A program made the translations under genes and the position numbers. The notes beneath the pieces were generated by a model, which did not search any database, was not told where the DNA came from, and was given only the letters and a program-made list of their open reading frames with translations. From JANYIP01 sp031394045 (GTDB taxonomy: Bacteria > Actinomycetota > Actinomycetes > Prado026), in NCBI GenBank assembly GCA_031394045.1, contig JANMWN010000034.1, positions 1-32,565 on the forward strand: a stretch of 32,565 nucleotides of DNA. Reading direction: 5' to 3'. Positions 32,258-32,565 of the stretch are shown one piece after another. Numbering within the stretch: position 1 is the stretch's first letter; each line of letters starts with the position of its first letter.

Positions 32258-32565
32258 GCAACGCTCGGGCCGCGTGCCAGCCGCCCATCCCGTGCACGCC
32301 ACCGCCGGGAGGGGTCGACGCCGAGCAGAGCCAGAGCCCGGGAAGTGGTGTGGCCCAAGGGTTTCTCGACAGCACCGGGCGGGCGAGCAGCTGTCGCCAG
32401 TCGGCCGACCCGCCGCCGATGTCACCCCCGACCTCGTTGGCGTTGTGCGCCTCCAGGGCAGCCGGGCCCATGACGTGCCTGGCTAGCACCCGGTCGCGGA
32501 AGCCTGGCGCGAACCGCTCGACCTGGGCCTCGATCGCCGCGGTCATGTCGACGTCCGACCCGTTG
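32235..32565 (-). CDS. Phytoene desaturase-like FAD oxidoreductase, C-terminal part (runs off window)
   Basis: The frame is open to the right edge, so the ATG at 32546 is probably internal. The last 110 residues include ERFAPGFRDRVL, a helix-rich part with GGDIGGGSADW, and the closing FAD motif G-L-W-L-C-S-A-S-T-P-P-G-G-G-V-H-G-M-G. This is typical of actinobacterial NAD(P)/FAD-dependent proteins of the CrtI/amine-oxidase group. The substrate cannot be inferred. The end overlaps the methyltransferase end by 23 bases. Confidence 0.82.
   Translation of the reverse strand, partial: NGSDVDMTAAIEAQVERFAPGFRDRVLARHVMGPAALEAHNANEVGGDIGGGSADWRQLLARPVLSRNPWATPLPGLWLCSASTPPGGGVHGMGGWHAARALLSRGERG

Noticed and set aside
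1..32565. tRNA, rRNA or mobile-element genes
   Set aside because: I looked for cloverleaf-like stretches, transposase motifs and flanking target repeats in the gaps and found none that I can support by eye. A tRNAscan and ISfinder search would be decisive.

Overview
The window is high-GC DNA with dense GTG/ATG-coupled operons, strong third-position G/C bias and frequent GTACG words. It looks like the chromosome of a high-GC actinobacterium, most like Nocardioidaceae or a relative; this is inference from base and gene content, and no rRNA or species marker is present. I see no tRNA, rRNA, CRISPR array, insertion sequence or phage gene.

Layout. (A) 1-4166: the 3' end of an N5-(carboxyethyl)ornithine synthase-like dehydrogenase; a winged-helix/nucleotidyltransferase gene coupled to an internally deleted HEPN-like partner; a frameshifted DUF1269-type membrane protein; a frameshifted metallophosphoesterase; and a cyclic-nucleotide-binding-domain protein. 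(B) 4194-13498: sugar/cyclitol genes in several short operons, comprising an NDP-sugar-type nucleotidyltransferase, two coupled NAD-dependent epimerase/dehydratases, a GH4-fold NAD enzyme coupled to a ROK kinase, a sugar phosphate cyclase of the 2-epi-5-epi-valiolone synthase (EEVS) type, and a coupled cupin, WecG/TagA glycosyltransferase and DegT-type aminotransferase with a long unknown N-terminal domain. (C) 13622-18452: a secreted endonuclease/exonuclease/phosphatase-fold protein (frameshifted) and a GH65 disaccharide phosphorylase coupled to a beta-phosphoglucomutase. (D) 18641-19321: two small alpha/beta-barrel-like proteins (ABM-like and GYD). (E) 19329-27270: three consecutive secreted proteins (a beta-propeller protein, a repeat-only protein and an S53 peptidase), each carrying three copies of the same roughly 128-residue repeat plus Ig-like C-terminal domains. 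(F) 27505-32565: a small membrane protein; a four-gene translationally coupled operon (NAD-dependent epimerase, GT2 glycosyltransferase, DUF2064 protein, GT87-like mannosyltransferase) divergent from a methyltransferase; and the C-terminus of a phytoene-desaturase-like FAD oxidoreductase.

The most interesting part is region B. The cyclase has the Asp and Pro that mark C7-cyclitol synthases in place of the Asn and His of 3-dehydroquinate synthase. Around it are the enzyme classes such a pathway needs (ROK kinase, nucleotidyltransferase, oxidoreductases, aminotransferase, glycosyltransferase), as in the acarbose and validamycin clusters. The partner set is not one I recognise from a described cluster: a GH4-fold protein, a cupin, a WecG-type transferase and an N-terminally extended DegT enzyme. 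It may make an activated (amino)cyclitol for a surface glycan; this is inference.

A second pattern concerns data quality or gene decay. Three otherwise well-preserved genes (DUF1269, metallophosphoesterase, EEP-fold) are each broken by what looks like loss of a single C in a short C run. That points to homopolymer undercalls as much as to real pseudogenes.
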